Shown piece by piece: positions 1-11,931 of a stretch of 64,000 nucleotides of DNA. Source of the stretch: Prorocentrum cordatum (lineage: Eukaryota; Sar; Dinophyceae; Prorocentrales; Prorocentraceae); contig CAUYUJ010014329.1 in the NCBI GenBank assembly GCA_963575745.1, forward strand, positions 98,548-162,547. The letters run 5' to 3'. Every line of letters starts with the position of its first letter. The stretch's first letter is position 1. Under the pieces are notes generated by a model. It had not been told where the DNA came from. It was given only the letters and a program-made list of their open reading frames with translations, and did not search any database. A program made the position numbers and the translations under genes.

Positions 1-770
1 CCTCGTCTTCCTCCTCCTCCTCCACCTACTCCTCTTCATTATCATCATTACCCTCCTGGGCCCCTTCGGAGATCAACGCGCCAGGTTCCCACGAGCAGGG
101 GAAGGTACGCTCGTTGGCAAGGACTCCTTTTGATAATGATGGATTCAGCAAATGTCCCTGAACGAGGATACCCTTTGCGAAATGATCTTTCGGCAACTAT
201 TCATTCAGAAGTTAATACGGGTACCTTTTCGTGAGTGTTGTTAAGCCAGTATTCGCTAACAAGGCTCCTCAAAAATAGTTGTGAGGGTTCCCTGAGTAAT
301 CATTCCCTGTATTGGGCATTCACTGCGGTGTCCAGGAATGCCTCCTGGGAGAGGTTGCGGTAGTAAGGGGTTTATTAGTAAGGGTTCTTGAGTATCGGCT
401 CGTTGGTAAGGACCCCTTAGGAAAGGAATTCTTGAGTAAAGACCCCCGTAGGTAAAATTATGTCAGCAGTACGTCATCTAGAAAAAGATCCATTGCGCGA
501 GCACTCATTAATTATATACAGCTTAGAAAATATGCCGTTGGTAAAAAAATATGTGTTTTCCAAATCGGTTAAGGTTAAACGGCCCCCTTCGAATACGGAT
601 TCCGTCAACGAGGGTTCCTCCAACAAACACTATTTCTATCTCTTTCGAGTAAGGGTTGATGACAAAGGGCTCTTACATAACGACTCCTTAGCAATGCTTC
701 CGTCAGTAATGAATCCTTGTGCAAGATTTGGCCAAATCACTCTTCATGCTCATCCTCTTCCTCTCTGATG
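1..770. repeat. Degenerate short-unit repeat module A
   Basis: AT-richer DNA built of loose 25-45 bp units around GTAAGGACCCC, GATTCCTT and AAGGGTTC. The same module recurs at 5700-6080, and both copies end in a common stretch (CAGTAATGA..CCTTG.GCAAG to CTCTTC.TGCTCATCCT). No gene seen; the 102-residue frame at 460-768 is not recognised. Confidence 0.6.
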
Positions 771-777
771 GATAAGA

Positions 778-840
778 AGCAGAAGAGAGAAAGAGAGAGA
801 GAGAGAACAAACAAGAGAGAGAAAGAGAGAGAAGCAACAA
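778..840. repeat. GA-rich microsatellite
   Basis: Runs of GAGA with AGAAAGAGAG; no gene. Confidence 0.8.
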
Positions 841-879
841 CAGCATCTATGCATAGACAAATGTGCAAGATTGCGTGGG

Positions 880-1500
880 GCTTCGCGCCATGCACGTTGG
901 TTCTTACGGCTTGGCATGCACACGATAGGGCAATAAGATAAAACGGAACATTTAGCGATATATCGTTGTTTCCTTTTTAAGCATCGCCGTTGTGAGAATG
1001 GTGTTCGTGATCCTTCCCTCATGGTTCCTCTTCCTCTTCCTGATTCTCGCCCTACCCTTCGAATTCGTCCCCACCCTCAGCTCTGTTTGTGGAGCTAGGA
1101 GAGCCTCTTGGGGGCCTCACGAAACTTGGTACGGGCTTGTTGGGGCATTCTGGAGGCCTCCTGGGTTCCTTCTGGGGGCCTCTGAGGGACTCCCAAGGCC
1201 ACCCTGCTTCCAACCTCGGTCTCCCTGAACGACTGGGTCACGAGTTGGGATGATTCGGGGGTCGTCGTGAGGCGATCGTGGGCCGTCACGGGGCGATCTT
1301 CGGGTCATCTTGGGACCATCTTGGGCTGTCTTGGGGCTCCTCGTGGGCTGCCTGGAAGCCTTCAGATGTGGGGCGATTCTCAGGCCTCCCGGGCGGTCTC
1401 GTGCGCCTGGACGACCGAAGACCAGAGCAATCCCCAGAGCATGCCAAAGCCGTAAGACAACATCGCTTTTGCGGCGGGCCGGATGCTTCTCTGGGGGTCT
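880..1500 (+). repeat. Dispersed repeat B, copy 1
   Basis: Starts GCTTCGCGCCATGCA and later has CCAACC.CGGTCTCCCTGAACGAC. The same order of segments recurs at 46885-47500 with many differences. The later half is made of short GGCC/TCTTGGG-type units. No coding content recognised. Confidence 0.65.
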
Positions 1501-1589
1501 TCTTCGCGTCGTCTGTGCCTGCGACCGGTCTTCTTCTGTTCCGGGGGAGAAGAGAGTCGGAGAGAGTCGGAGAGGAGGAGAAGAGATGA

Positions 1590-1980
1590 GGAGGAGAGAT
1601 GAGGAGGAGGAGGAGGAGGAGGAGGAGGAGGAGGAGGAGGAGGAAGAGGAGAGGAGGAGGCGTTCTTCTGTGTTTCTTAGGGGGTCTTCTTTGGGCCTCT
1701 GGGGCCTCCGCGGGCTCTCGCGGGGCCGTTCGGCCGTCCTGCGGACCGGCGTTGGCGCGCGCCGCCGGGGTCCAGCAGGGGCCTCTCGGGAGCCCCCCAA
1801 AAAGCACCTCCTGGGGGGGCCGCCTGCACGGGCCGAGGAGCCCGAGGGGGGTCGCGTTCCCATCCCCCCCTCTTGCCCCCATGGGAGGAGGAGGAGGAGG
1901 AGGAGGAGGAGGAGGAGGAGGAGGAGGAGGAGGAGGAGGGGGAGGGGGAGGGGGAGGGGGAGGAGGAGGCTCGCAGGGTC
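1590..1980 (+). repeat. GGA triplet tracts with GC-rich spacer
   Basis: GGA repeats at about 1598-1670 and 1883-1970, the second ending in GGGGGA units. The spacer has no recognised feature. Confidence 0.85.
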
Positions 1981-1999
1981 CCAGACTCTAGAAGTACAG

Positions 2000-2179
2000 T
2001 ACAGTCGGGGCGTTGACCTAAGGAACGATAAATGAGGAACGGGGCCCCGTTCTCCCATACGTTGAGCTTCGATTTCCAATGGAAAACTTCAGGGAAACTG
2101 CAAACAAACTGCAGAACAATCAGGGAACGCCGAGCCCCTCTCCAACGAAAAGGGTTCCTTCTTCAGGGCCCCGACTGTA
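2000..2179. mobile_element. MITE-like element, TACAGTCGGGGC family, copy 1
   Basis: The ends TACAGTCGGGGC and GCCCCGACTGTA are inverted repeats. The inside is shared with copies at 7789-7936, 23603-23761, 40941-41122 (inverted) and 47989-48144 (GCAAACTGC, GAACRCCGAGC, AACGAAAAGGGTTCC). No protein is encoded, so it is non-autonomous. Confidence 0.8.
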
Positions 2180-2224
2180 AGGGGCATCTGTGTCTAGATG
2201 TAGACAGTCAACCAGTATAGCAAG

Positions 2225-2365
2225 GATGCGCGGTAAGGATGCGAGGGCTTTGGGGGGCCATGTCGATGCTCTGCGAGCGGGGCGCCGCCAGAGAAAGCGG
2301 CCAAGGATAGGCCGAAGGGGAAGGATGCAAGGGTACCCTTGAGAAGGTTCCCCATCCCTACTATG
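2225..2365 (-). repeat. Dispersed repeat C, inverted copy
   Basis: Its reverse complement matches 18104-18240 (GGGTACCCTTGCATCCTT, then GGCSGCGCCCCGCTCG). About 140 bp; no coding frame. Confidence 0.7.
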
Positions 2366-2427
2366 CGAGTTGACTGTAGATATGGTGAGAGAGAGAGAGA
2401 GAAGAGGACAGTCTGGCGTGGAAACGT

Positions 2428-2600
2428 CCTCTTACCCTGGTGCTCCTCCTCCTCCTGATATTTTTCTTCCTCCTCCTCCTCATTATGCTCCTCCTCCTCC
2501 TCCTCCTTCTGCTGCTCCTCCTGCTCCTCCTCGTGCTCCTCCTTGTCCTGGTCCTCCTCCTCGTACTCCTCCTCATGATCCTCCTCCTCCTGTCCCTTCC
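2428..2600 (+). repeat. CTC/TCC triplet tract
   Basis: Imperfect CTCCTC tract with CTG and CTT interruptions, then a 12-C run. All long frames here are translated repeat. Confidence 0.85.
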
Positions 2601-3775
2601 CCCCCCCCCCCGTCGCTCGTCCCCAAAGGGGGGCGGGGGTGGGAAACAACACAGCACAAGGACAAGACAACAACAACAATCATTCTAAGACTGTTCGCCT
2701 TGACTTGCCCGTTGTCAGTCAAAACGAGTTCCCCACATCTCGATACCCGCCCTTTTTGTCTTCGATCACACCCCTTTGAGGGGATTGTTTCTCTTTGCAG
2801 GGGGCGGCGGGCTTAGACAGGCGGGCAAACCTGAACGGGCGGACAATCCGTCGTGGGCGTCCATCTTCCCGTCATTGGAATTGGTGTGGGCCCTGCAAAC
2901 AAAAGGAGGGGGAGAACGAGGGAGAACGGGAGGAAGGGAGGGGGGGGGAGACGAAGGAAGAGGGAAAACGCCAGGAGAGAAGGAGCGAAGAGAGGGCAGA
3001 GAGAGAGAGAATCAACAAAACTTAGCCTGGAGAAGGACCCAACCATATGCAGCTGCGAGTACCGCACGGATATGAGACGAAGGAGGGGGCACGCAAACTA
3101 GGCCCCTCTTCTCATAGGCACCGCGCCACTGCATGGACGAGGCACAGGGCAGCGCGGGCAGGAGGCAGCGCTCCTCCAGATTCGAGCTTGACGTCGCCAC
3201 AATTGACGACAGCTACAGGAGGCTCATAACCCGCTCGGATGGACGAGCGTGCCCGCGCCAAGTGTGGAACCCAAATTCCAAGAGATTCCAGAAAGCCCCC
3301 CGAAAATCATGAAACACATTGCGTAGCGGGAGCGATGAAGCACGAGCCCCGAAGAGTTCAGCGCTACTGGCACGAGCACCGGAGGGTTCAGCGCCGAGTG
3401 TATTCCGCGCACGAATGGTGTTCTGGGAACAGGAAGAACACGAAGTGGCCTACAGTTGGCTCCGGACACTGAAAATGTAACCCGGGAATGGTGGTCTGGG
3501 AACACGAAGAACACGAACTGCATGCACTCATAGAGAACAAAATTACAAGGTACGGGTGACGCACTTCATATACTGGGGACGCCCTGAGTTGGAAGCAGAA
3601 GGGTCAAACCTGATGCTCTGCCCGTGGATTTGGACCGTGAGATGGAGTGGCAGGGCCCTCAGAAGCGACTTCCACAGCCCATTCTCCACGGATTACCCCA
3701 ACGGTTCCAGCCACCCGATAGCCACCCAGACGTGCCAACGCATGTGTCACCAGAGTCTCAAGCTCCCCCCGACCT
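2601..3775. other. Unique-looking stretch with repeat fragments
   Basis: No gene recognised. A GA-rich block lies at 2905-3015. 3019-3070 (GACCCAACCAT.TGCAG.TG) matches 43612-43665. 3415-3520 holds two units of the 73-bp repeat otherwise arrayed at 19041-19460 (TTCTGGGAA..GAAGAACACGAA). Confidence 0.5.
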
Positions 3776-4350
3776 TCGGTGGAGATCCCTATGGGGCCAC
3801 GAAACGTGTGAGGGGTGTGCCGAAATGGGTGTTGGGGAGTGCCGAAATGGGTGGTGGGGAGGCATGCGAACCCTGCCACTGGGGCCTTCGGTGGAGCTCC
3901 CTATGGGGCCACGAAACGTGTGAGGGGTGTGCCGAAATGGGTGGTGGGGAGGCATGCGGACCCTGCCACTGGGGCCTTCGGTGGAGCTCCCTATGGGGCC
4001 ACGAAACGTGTGAGGGGTGTGCCGAAATGGGTGGTGGGGAGGCATGCGAACCCTGCCACTGGGGCCTTCGGTGGAGCTCCCTATGGGGCCACGAAACGTG
4101 TGAGGGGTGTGCCGAAATGGGTGGTGGGGAGGCATGCGAACCCTGCCACTGGGGCCTTCGGTGGAGCTCCCTATGGGGCCACGAAACGTGTGAGGGGTGT
4201 GCCGAAATGGGTGGTGGGGAGGCATGCGAACCCTGCCACTGGGGCCTTCGGTGGAGCTCCCTATGGGGAAACGAAACGTGTGAGGGGTGTGCCGAAATGG
4301 GTGGTGGGGAGGCATGCGGACCCTGCCACTGGGGCCTTCGAGCTGACGAA
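3776..4350 (+). repeat. 90-bp tandem array, six near-identical copies
   Basis: The string GCCGAAATGGGTGGTGGGGA starts at 3841, 3931, 4021, 4111, 4201 and 4291, exactly 90 bp apart, with one degenerate unit before. Copies differ at only a few bases (GCGAA versus GCGGA; GGCCAC versus GGAAAC). Because 90 is a multiple of 3 and the unit has no stop in some frames, long open frames arise on both strands; these are probably not genes. Related arrays lie at 35500-36970 and 43685-44945. Confidence 0.95.
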
Positions 4351-4374
4351 ACGTATGACGCCGAAATGGGCGTG

Positions 4375-4401
4375 ACGATGACGATGATGATGGCGATGAT
4401 A

Positions 4402-4490
<89 letters not shown>

Positions 4491-4520
4491 ACGACGACGA
4501 CGACGACGACGACGAGGACG

Positions 4521-4566
<46 letters not shown>

Positions 4567-4612
4567 CGATGGGAAGAGGGAGGAGGGGGAGGAGGAGGAG
4601 GAGGAGGAGAGG
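4375..4612 (+). repeat. ATG/ACG/GGA triplet tracts
   Basis: ATG at about 4380-4490, ACG at 4491-4520, ATG at 4525-4565, GGA at 4580-4610. Low complexity. Confidence 0.95.
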
Positions 4613-4615
4613 AAC

Positions 4616-4670
4616 GCGGGGCACCGTCTCTTCAAAACGAAGACCCAACACCACAGGATGGTTGGGAAAA
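4616..4670 (+). repeat. Tail segment of the 90-bp array
   Basis: GCGGGGC.C.GTCTCTTCAAAAC followed by ACCCAACACCACAGGATGGT is repeated at 44997-45050, again just after a 90-bp-type array. Array and tail thus move or duplicate as a unit. Confidence 0.75.
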
Positions 4671-4679
4671 AACAGATAA

Positions 4680-4925
4680 GAGACGGAGAGAGAGAGAGAG
4701 AGAGAGAGAGAAGAGAGAGGGAGAGAGAGAAAGAAAGAAATAACGAAAGAGGGAGGGAGGAGGCAGGAGAGGGGAGGGAGAAGGGAGGAGGGAGAGGAGG
4801 GAGAGGGGATAGGGCAGAGAGGCATAAGGATGAGGGAAGAGAGGAGGGAGAGAGAAAAGGGAGGAGAGGAGGGAGGAGGGAGGAGGGAGTGGGAGGAGGA
4901 GCAGGAAGGCAAGAGCGTGAACGTT
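4680..4925 (+). repeat. GA/GGGA purine tract
   Basis: GAGA microsatellite then degenerate GGGAGGA; no gene. Confidence 0.85.
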
Positions 4926-4939
4926 CGAGGGAATCCTAG

Positions 4940-5450
4940 GCGAAAGCGCCGTTCCTGAAGGAAGTCTCGGGCGGGAGCCTACGACGGGCGGGCGATCCCC
5001 TGACGGGCGGGTCGGGCGGGTGGGACATTCGAGCGGGATGCCTGAGTATGGCGAGCACACGATTCCTAAGTAAACTGTGACGGCGTCCTTGACGCAGCGT
5101 GTTTCCTAAGCGTCGAAAGCGCGATGTCTGAATACATTGCATGGAAGTCACAGGCGAGAGCACAATTCCTGAATAGAATGTGAGGGGTTCTGTGGCGGGA
5201 GCGGGGGTCTTGATAAATTTGTGAGGAAGTCTTGACTCAATTGCGAGGAAGTCTCAAGCGGGAGCGCCGTTCCTGAATAAATTGTAGGGAGGTCTCAGAT
5301 GGGAGCGGGGGTCCTGACTAAATTGCGAAGAAGTCACAGGCGGGAGCACCGATCGTGAGAAAATTCAGAGGAGTTCTCAGGCGGGAGCGGGGGTCCTGAG
5401 TAAATTTGGAGGAAGTCTCAGGCGGGAGCCGTTGTTGTTGTAATCCGGGG
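4940..5450 (+). repeat. Degenerate repeats of about 56 bp (GTCTCAGGCGGGAGC)
   Basis: Units carry CTGA.TAAATTG.GAGGAAGTC and CAGGCGGGAGC, roughly nine copies. The same motif forms part of the 160-bp unit at 14390-15192. No gene. Confidence 0.7.
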
Positions 5451-6080
5451 GGCCAGGGACACAGTTTGAGCATCAAGATTTTCCCTGGCAAAAAACAGGG
5501 TGCGAGCGTCGAGGGGCACACTTTGATTAAGAAAAAACCGCATGCACCGGTGAGGGGGGGACCAAGAAAAATATTCTTCTGGAGTGAGAATTCAACAACA
5601 ACAATAACAACACGACACCAAGGAATCGAAGACCGACGGCTGAACCAAGCAACCACTAGGGAACACCACAACTCAACAAAACACAACTTTCAATAATTCG
5701 TCTCTCCCATAAGGGACATTCGCTCAATGTTCAAATGATTCCTTATTGTGGAGGTTCCGCTGGTAACTATTATGTTGGTAGGGGGTCCTAGGTATCGACT
5801 AGTTGATAAGGACCACCCGAAAAGGATTCCAAATGCAAGGACCCCCGAAGCAATGATTCAGTCAGCAATGTGTCATGTCATAGATAATCATTGGGCGACT
5901 ATGCGTTGACTGCTCATGTCTCACCGCTAAGACATCCGTAGGAACGGTCCCTGTAGTCCAGGTTCTGTGTATTAGAACTCATGTAAGGTTCGATGGGGCC
6001 CATGCTAATGATTCCGTCAGCAAGAATTCTTTCAGTAATGATTCCTTGCGCAAGGATTCGGGCAAACCCCTCTTCCTGCT
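5451..6080. repeat. Spacer and second copy of repeat module A
   Basis: 5451-5700 has no recognised feature. 5700-6080 repeats the GATAAGGACC/GATTCC module of 1-770. Confidence 0.55.
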
Positions 6081-6089
6081 CATCCTGAC

Positions 6090-6270
6090 TCTCTCTCGCC
6101 CTCTCTCTCTCTCTCTCTCTCTCCCTTTTCTTTGTTCTCTCTCTCTCTCTCTCTCTCTCTCCCTCTTTCTAGGAGGGAAGACAGAGAGAACGAGAAAGAC
6201 AGGAAACGAGAAAATGAGAAAGATATAGAGAGAGGAGGCGGAACACATAACGAACGAGAACGAGAAAGAG
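6090..6270 (+). repeat. CT and GA dinucleotide tracts
   Basis: TCTCTCTC at 6090-6170 then GAGAAAGA-type sequence; low complexity. Confidence 0.85.
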
Positions 6271-6782
6271 AGAGATAGGTGGGCGTAGTCTGCACAGGCA
6301 AGCCAACATCACGGTCGAAGTGCACCGTGTCTGCTCGAGCGCGCTGTCATCCTCGTCGACGTCGTCGTCGCCGCCGCCGCCGTCGTGATCGTCGTCGTCG
6401 ACCTCCTTCGCATTGTTCCAATGAGTCGGAGCAGAGTCCAGCAACAGCTGAGGGAAAAACGATCAACACAAGCAAGCAAACAACGGAAGGCAACAACAAC
6501 AAAACACAACGTTTCGGAAAGACCAGCCTTCAAACTGCACTCTCCCAGAACATGGATTGATATTGTTGTTCCTTCCGATGGGCTTCATCGGTTCCGCCCT
6601 CCAAAGAGGTGCTGATTGGGAAGAACAGAATAAGAAACACGGAATAGAAGGGACGAGGAGAGAGAGAGAGAGAGAGAAGAGGGGGAGGAAGGGGATGAAG
6701 AGGAGCGGAGAAAAGGAGTTGCTCAGAGAGAACGGTTTCGCTTCAAATGCTCTGAGGGTCGATCGCCCGCCATTGGAAGAAA
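6271..6782. other. No gene recognised; short GTC tract
   Basis: Holds a CGTCGTCG tract (6350-6402) and a GA tract (6658-6690). The rest is unassigned. Confidence 0.5.
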
Positions 6783-6787
6783 AAAAA

Positions 6788-6885
6788 TGCATAAACACAA
6801 ACATTTGACGCTCCGCCCGGGGGGGACCAGCGCGGATCCAAGAAATCTGCGCGGAGCGCCAAAACAGTTTACGCTTATGCCGCTA
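6788..6885. mobile_element. Small hairpin element
   Basis: CATAAACAC..GACGCTCCGC at the left faces GCGGAGCGCCAAAAC..CTTATG at the right, so the ends are inverted repeats. The middle CCAGCGCGGATCC resembles the inner arm of the palindrome at 17909-18112. No coding capacity. Confidence 0.55.
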
Positions 6886-7402
6886 CTTCTTCTTCTTCTT
6901 CTTCGAGCCATACCGATCCACTCTTGAGCTCCAACTTTGGCCCCGAGGGGATCCATCATGGATCCTGGACAAAGGCCCATCCCCGGGGAAGCGGTCTGAA
7001 ACTCTGGGGCTCTGCCTCGCATCGTCGGCGGCGCCGTCGCAGCGGCACCTCGAGTCGCTCGCGCCCACCCCCTTCATCCTCCCACTTCTCCTCCTCCTCC
7101 TCCTCCTCCTCCTCCTCCTCCTCCTCCTCCTAACCATCATCATCGTTATCATCGGCGTTGTCATGATAATCCTCCTCCTCCTCCTCCTCCTCCTCCTCCT
7201 CCTCCTCCTCCTCCTTATCGTCATCATCATCATCATCATCATCATCAGCATCATCATCATCATCAGCAGCAGCATCAGCAGCAGCAGCAGCAACATCAGC
7301 ATCATCATTATCAGCCGCATCATCATCATGACTAGATTCCTCATCATCATCATCATCATCATCAGCAGCAGCATCATCACTGTCGTCGTTATCATGACTA
7401 GT

Positions 7403-7440
<38 letters not shown>

Positions 7441-7788
7441 CATCCTCATCCTCATCCTCATCCTCATCATCATCACCAGCATAAGCAGAATCATCATCAG
7501 CAGTAGCAGCATCATCATCATCATCATCCTCGTGGTCATCATCATCACCACCACCACCATCATCAGCAGCAGCAACATCATCGCCACTCCCTCCCTGCTC
7601 CCCCTCTCCTCATCGCTCTCACTGTCCGCCTCCCTCTGCCCACGCCTCCCGCCAACCCCTCGCGGTACCGTTCCTCCTCCTCCCGCGCCCCCGAAGGATC
7701 GGCGGCGCGCCTCGTGGGGAAGGCAGAGGGCTCGGAGGGCCTCCGGCTGGTCGAGAAGCCTCCGAAAGCCCCTCAAGAACTTTGAACG
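6886..7788 (+). repeat. CTT, TCC and ATC triplet domain
   Basis: CTT at 6886-6905, TCC at 7083-7132 and 7170-7213, then about 370 bases of degenerate CATCAT/CAGCAG. 7600-7788 is GC-rich without a recognised gene. Confidence 0.85.
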
Positions 7789-7936
7789 TACAGTCAGGGC
7801 GTTGACCTAAGGAAGCCCAAATAAGGAGCGAGGCCCCTTCTGACCATGAGTCAAGCTTCGAATTCCCATCGAACACCCAGGGAAAGCTTGAGGCAAACTG
7901 TGAAACAAGCAAGGAACACCGAGCGCCCCGACTGTA
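7789..7936. mobile_element. MITE-like element, TACAGTCGGGGC family, copy 2
   Basis: Ends TACAGTCAGGGCGTTGACC and GCCCCGACTGTA. The interior matches copy 1 (GACCTAAGGAA, CAAGCTTCGA, GGCAAACTG). Confidence 0.8.
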
Positions 7937-8127
7937 CGGCCGAGGTCGGTACGGAAAACATGGGCACGTACGATGCCCAGCAGCCCAATGCTGTCCAGAA
8001 CAGCCAGCGGCCGCTGCTGGGCAGGTCACCTTGTGTCTCCAGGGGACAACCTCCGCGGCGGCGCGGACCACGAGCCCTGTCGAAGAGGAACAGCAGACGC
8101 TGTTGGTCATCGTGCCCCTTCTTTCCG

Positions 8128-8321
8128 TACCGTGGGTTCGCGTCGTGTCGACCCCGGCGCTGGTTTCTGGCACCGCGGGCATCGGTCAAGCGTGAGAGCG
8201 ATCGGCCGAGTCCGAAACGTCAAACCGTTCCACATCGGACGATCCTCGGTCGCCCGCGGCGTTCGATTTTGAACGCCAGCGGCGGGGCCGCCGCCGGTCG
8301 ACACGAGGCGAACCTACCGTA
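8128..8321 (+). mobile_element. MITE-like element, ACGGTAGGTTCG family, copy 1
   Basis: The left end TACCGTGGGTTCGCGTCGTG, followed by TCGACCCC, is the inverse of the right end GGTCGACACGAGGCGAACC then TACCGTA. Internal GATCGGCCG and TTGAACGCC are shared with the copies at 9838, 21875, 29020, 29207 and 33219. Confidence 0.8.
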
Positions 8322-8640
8322 CCCATGTCGCTCGAGGTGAGGACCCTTGGGTCGGGCATGTTCTCCGACAAGCGGACTTAGGAGGACACATTGCAAGTCC
8401 GCCGACCCTGTCGACGTGTGTGAGGGGCTTTTCCGTTCGAGTCGGGGTTTTCCGTTGGAGTCGTCGTCTCCGTCCTCATCTGTTCCATTTGCCTGGGCCC
8501 TCTTCCTCATACGCGCCGTCTAAAGCAGCAATGAACAGCATAGGAGTAGCATCGAAAGGAAACGCCTTTCCTTTGATCCCTTCCCCGCGCCGGGTGGGGG
8601 GGGGGGTCCAGGGGAGTCTCGGGGGGGTCCCGCGGGGTTT
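8322..8640. other. No feature recognised
   Basis: GC-rich, ending in a poly-G run (8597-8630); no gene or clear repeat seen. Confidence 0.4.
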
Positions 8641-8812
8641 AAAACAGGGCTAAGATCGGGATAAATCGCTCCAGAGCGTTCCGGAGCGCTCTCAGAGCGT
8701 TCCGGAACGCTCAGGAGCGGCCGCGGCGCCCAATACATCCCCCAAACCCGCCGATTCTCAGAGATTTCGAGTTATCCCGATCCGATTTTGTCCCGATCTT
8801 CGCGTCGTTTTA
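8641..8812 (+). mobile_element. MITE-like element, AAAAC...ATCGGGATAA family, copy 1
   Basis: The left end AAAAC..GCTAAGATCGGGATAA is matched by the right end read backwards, AAAACGACGCGAAGATCGGG. A GGGGT direct repeat flanks it. A second copy is at 40047-40198. Confidence 0.8.
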
Positions 8813-9540
8813 AGGGGTCTCGGGGGGGGGGTCCCAGGGGGTTCGCAACCCAGAAAGGCTTTCCCCACGGGGGCGGGGTCCGGCCTCAAGAAAGCCCGCA
8901 GGCGAGCCGAGAGTGCCCCCCGAGGCGCCCAAGACCTTCCAAGAGGACTCCGAATCGCCGAACGATCGGTCCAAGACGTTTTGACAGCCTCCAGACGGCC
9001 CTAGAAGCCTGCAAGACGCCCCACGAGAGATTGAGGAGCACTCCCACGAGAGCCCCAAGAGGAAAAAAAACGATTTACATTGGTTTTTGAAGCTTTTCGG
9101 CATTCTCGCCTCTGCCGCTTCAGCTCCAAGACGGCCCACATCGCCACCCAGATCGCCCCAAGACAGCCCAAGATGACTACCGGAGGGACTCAAAACGACC
9201 CAAGAGGGCCCTAAGTCGGCCCAAGGCGTCTCCGAGACGGCCCAAGGGGCCCCCAAAACGGCTCCGAGACGGCGCCCAGACGAGGAACCAGAACGTATAT
9301 TTCGAGCCCTCGGCCTCGAGAGGCTCCCAGGAGGAACCAAGAGGCCCCCAAGAGGCCCCCAAGAGGCCCCCAAGAGGCCCCATGAGGCCCCCAAGAGGCC
9401 TCCGGGAAGCCCCGAGAGGCCCCCAAGAGGCTCCTCAGAGGCCCCCAAGAGGCTCCAAAGAGGCCCCTCAACTGTCCCCCAGAGGCCCCCAAGAGCGTTT
9501 CGAAGAGACCCCACGAAGCATCCATGAGGACTCTGACCCA
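8813..9540 (+). repeat. Degenerate CCCAAGAGGCCC / AAGACGGCCC tract
   Basis: Dozens of 12-16 base units such as CCCCCAAGAGGC and CCAAGACGGCCC. Similar tracts lie at 30745-31435, 47100-47720 (opposite sense), 54655-54940 and 60485-60720. Frames here are repeat-derived. Confidence 0.7.
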
Positions 9541-9837
9541 CGTCAACGTCGTCGTCGCCGCCGCCGCCGTTGCCGTCGTTCCCCTTCAGGGTCAGCAGCG
9601 GCGGCACTGGCCGTAAGGCCTTCGCACTACCAACAACAAAAATATTCAAATATCGCCAATCGGGCACGAAAAATCTCCCCGAGAACGGAGGCAACTACTG
9701 GGAGGTGCTCGTCGGAGAAAACTCCTCGGAGAAATCGGGGAGGATCGATCCCCACCGAGGGGCCGCTACGCCAGAGGGGGCATCGGATCAAGCGGGATGA
9801 AGCCAGATGAAGCGGGATCCAGCGGGATCAAGCGGGC
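9541..9837. other. No gene recognised
   Basis: Includes a short GTCGTCGCCGCC tract and short AAGCGGGAT units at 9790-9836. Confidence 0.45.
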
Positions 9838-10031
9838 TTACGGCAGGTTCGTGTAGTGCCGACCCCAGCGTTGGTTTTTGACACCGCAGGGATCGTTCAA
9901 CCTTGAACGATCGGCCGCTGCCGCAACGTCCGATCGTTCAACATCGATCGATTCTGGGTCGCCGGCGGCGTTCAACCTTGAACGCCCGCGCTGGGGTCGC
10001 CGCTGGTCGACACGACGCAAACCTACCGTAA
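9838..10031 (+). mobile_element. MITE-like element, ACGGTAGGTTCG family, copy 2
   Basis: TTACGGCAGGTTCG on the left and CGCAAACCTACCGTAA on the right are inverted repeats. Inside are two palindromic GTTCAACCTTGAAC blocks. AGCGG flanks both sides. Confidence 0.82.
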
Positions 10032-10174
10032 GCGGATGAAGCTGGATTTCGGACCAGGGCAAAGTCAGAATCCGACCTGCCAGGAATTGCACCCGAGGGG
10101 CCCGCCCGCCGCGGGGGAGGGGCCGCGGAGGGCCCCGCCGGGGGGGGCCTCCCCGGAGGCCTCGACGAGGCGCC

Positions 10175-10800
<626 letters not shown>

Positions 10801-11035
10801 GTCACCGTCGGGAGGAACAGAAGGACGTCGGTCGGTCGGCCGGTCGGTAACTGACATCTGATCCCGATCATGCCAGCGAATGCACATGAGTGGACCAGAA
10901 AACAGACGGCACCATTCCACCTGCATCCCCGCGGGGCTCAGCGCATACCGGGAGATCCGGCATGCGTTTGTGCGTGGTATACGCTACGGCCCCCGGCGGG
11001 CCGTAGCGCAGCATGGAGGGCCGTTGGTGTGGTAG
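10801..11035. other. Spacer with perfect hairpin at 10982-11008
   Basis: CGCTACGGCCC, loop CCGGC, GGGCCGTAGCG: an 11-bp perfect stem. No gene recognised around it. Confidence 0.6.
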
Positions 11036-11255
11036 TCAAAAAACCAAGTTTTTTCATAGTGTTTAAAGGGTTATCCAAGCCTATAAAGGAGTTTCGGCCT
11101 TTTCATTTATTTTTTAGCCATGTATTTTGTAGTTTCGGTGGTATGTTTTGTGTGTTTGATAACTGTTGTTGTTTTTAACATTTTGTTGACATTAGTCTTG
11201 TTTTTTTACTTTTTACTTATTTTGTTGTGTCGTTTGTTTTTTGGTCGAATAAGAT
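11036..11255. other. AT-rich island
   Basis: About 220 bases dominated by T-rich sequence (TTTTTAACATTTTG and similar) in a GC-rich surround; no frame recognised. Confidence 0.6.
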
Positions 11256-11394
11256 GGGTCGGCGTGCGCGACTGTCCAAACTGTCGCGACCCGCGCGGTC
11301 AGAACCTGGGAGGGTGCCCCAAACCTTCGCCCAAAAGATGGACGCCAGGGCGAGCTGGGTCAGCAGAAGGAGAATAATAAGAAGAATAAAAAGA

Positions 11395-11485
11395 AGAGGA
11401 GGAGAAGGAGGAGGAGGAGGAGGAGGGGGAGGAGGAGGAGGAGGAGGAGGAGGAAGAGGAGGAGGAGGAGGAGGAAGAGGTGCCT
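11395..11485 (+). repeat. GGA triplet tract
   Basis: GGA repeats with GGG interruptions. Confidence 0.9.
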
Positions 11486-11629
11486 GTGCCTTCGCTGAGC
11501 CTGGCGAGAGTACAACTCTGCCTGGCCGCCAGCCGCCACAGAGAGAGCGCCCGAACGCTCGCAAGGATGACGCAGTCTCGGGGATGAAGGGACGAATGCC
11601 GTCTTCATGGTGAGCCCCAGCATCAAACA

Positions 11630-11931
11630 AAGATAACGCCAGAGAAAAACCCCAATCAGTGGATGGTTTGATCGATAAGGAGGAGATCGACCGGAACCTG
11701 GGAACCCGGAACCCACCGAAATTGGCCTGGAAGCAATAACCAGGAACCCGGGAACCCGGAACCCGGGAACCCGGGAACCCAGGAACCCAGCCAGCCACCA
11801 AAATCGGCGGGGCACGTTCGCCAAAGATCTCAATTTCCGCTAGGACCCCTTCAGTGCAAGCACGGATTGGAGAATGAGGGGCTGATACTTCTCCCCCCTC
11901 ATTTCCTCGGCAACCCCGCCATTACCGTCAG
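11630..11931 (+). repeat. Dispersed repeat D, copy 1
   Basis: Holds iterated GGAACCCGGGAACCC and then CAATTTCCGC..GGACCCC.TCAGTGCAAGCAC. 30262-30576 is a second copy, and in both a GTCGGGC element end follows. Confidence 0.8.

Noticed and set aside
3776-4350. CRISPR array
   Set aside because: Units are contiguous 90-bp tandem copies without unique spacers, and the genome is eukaryotic.
3556-4527. 323-residue repeat protein on plus and 384-residue one on minus
   Set aside because: They arise because the 90-bp unit is a multiple of three without stops, continuing into triplet repeats. Kept as an array, with the coding option raised only as a question.
10982-11008. Bacterial-type terminator hairpin
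   Set aside because: A perfect stem but no T run, and the context is eukaryotic; listed only as a hairpin.
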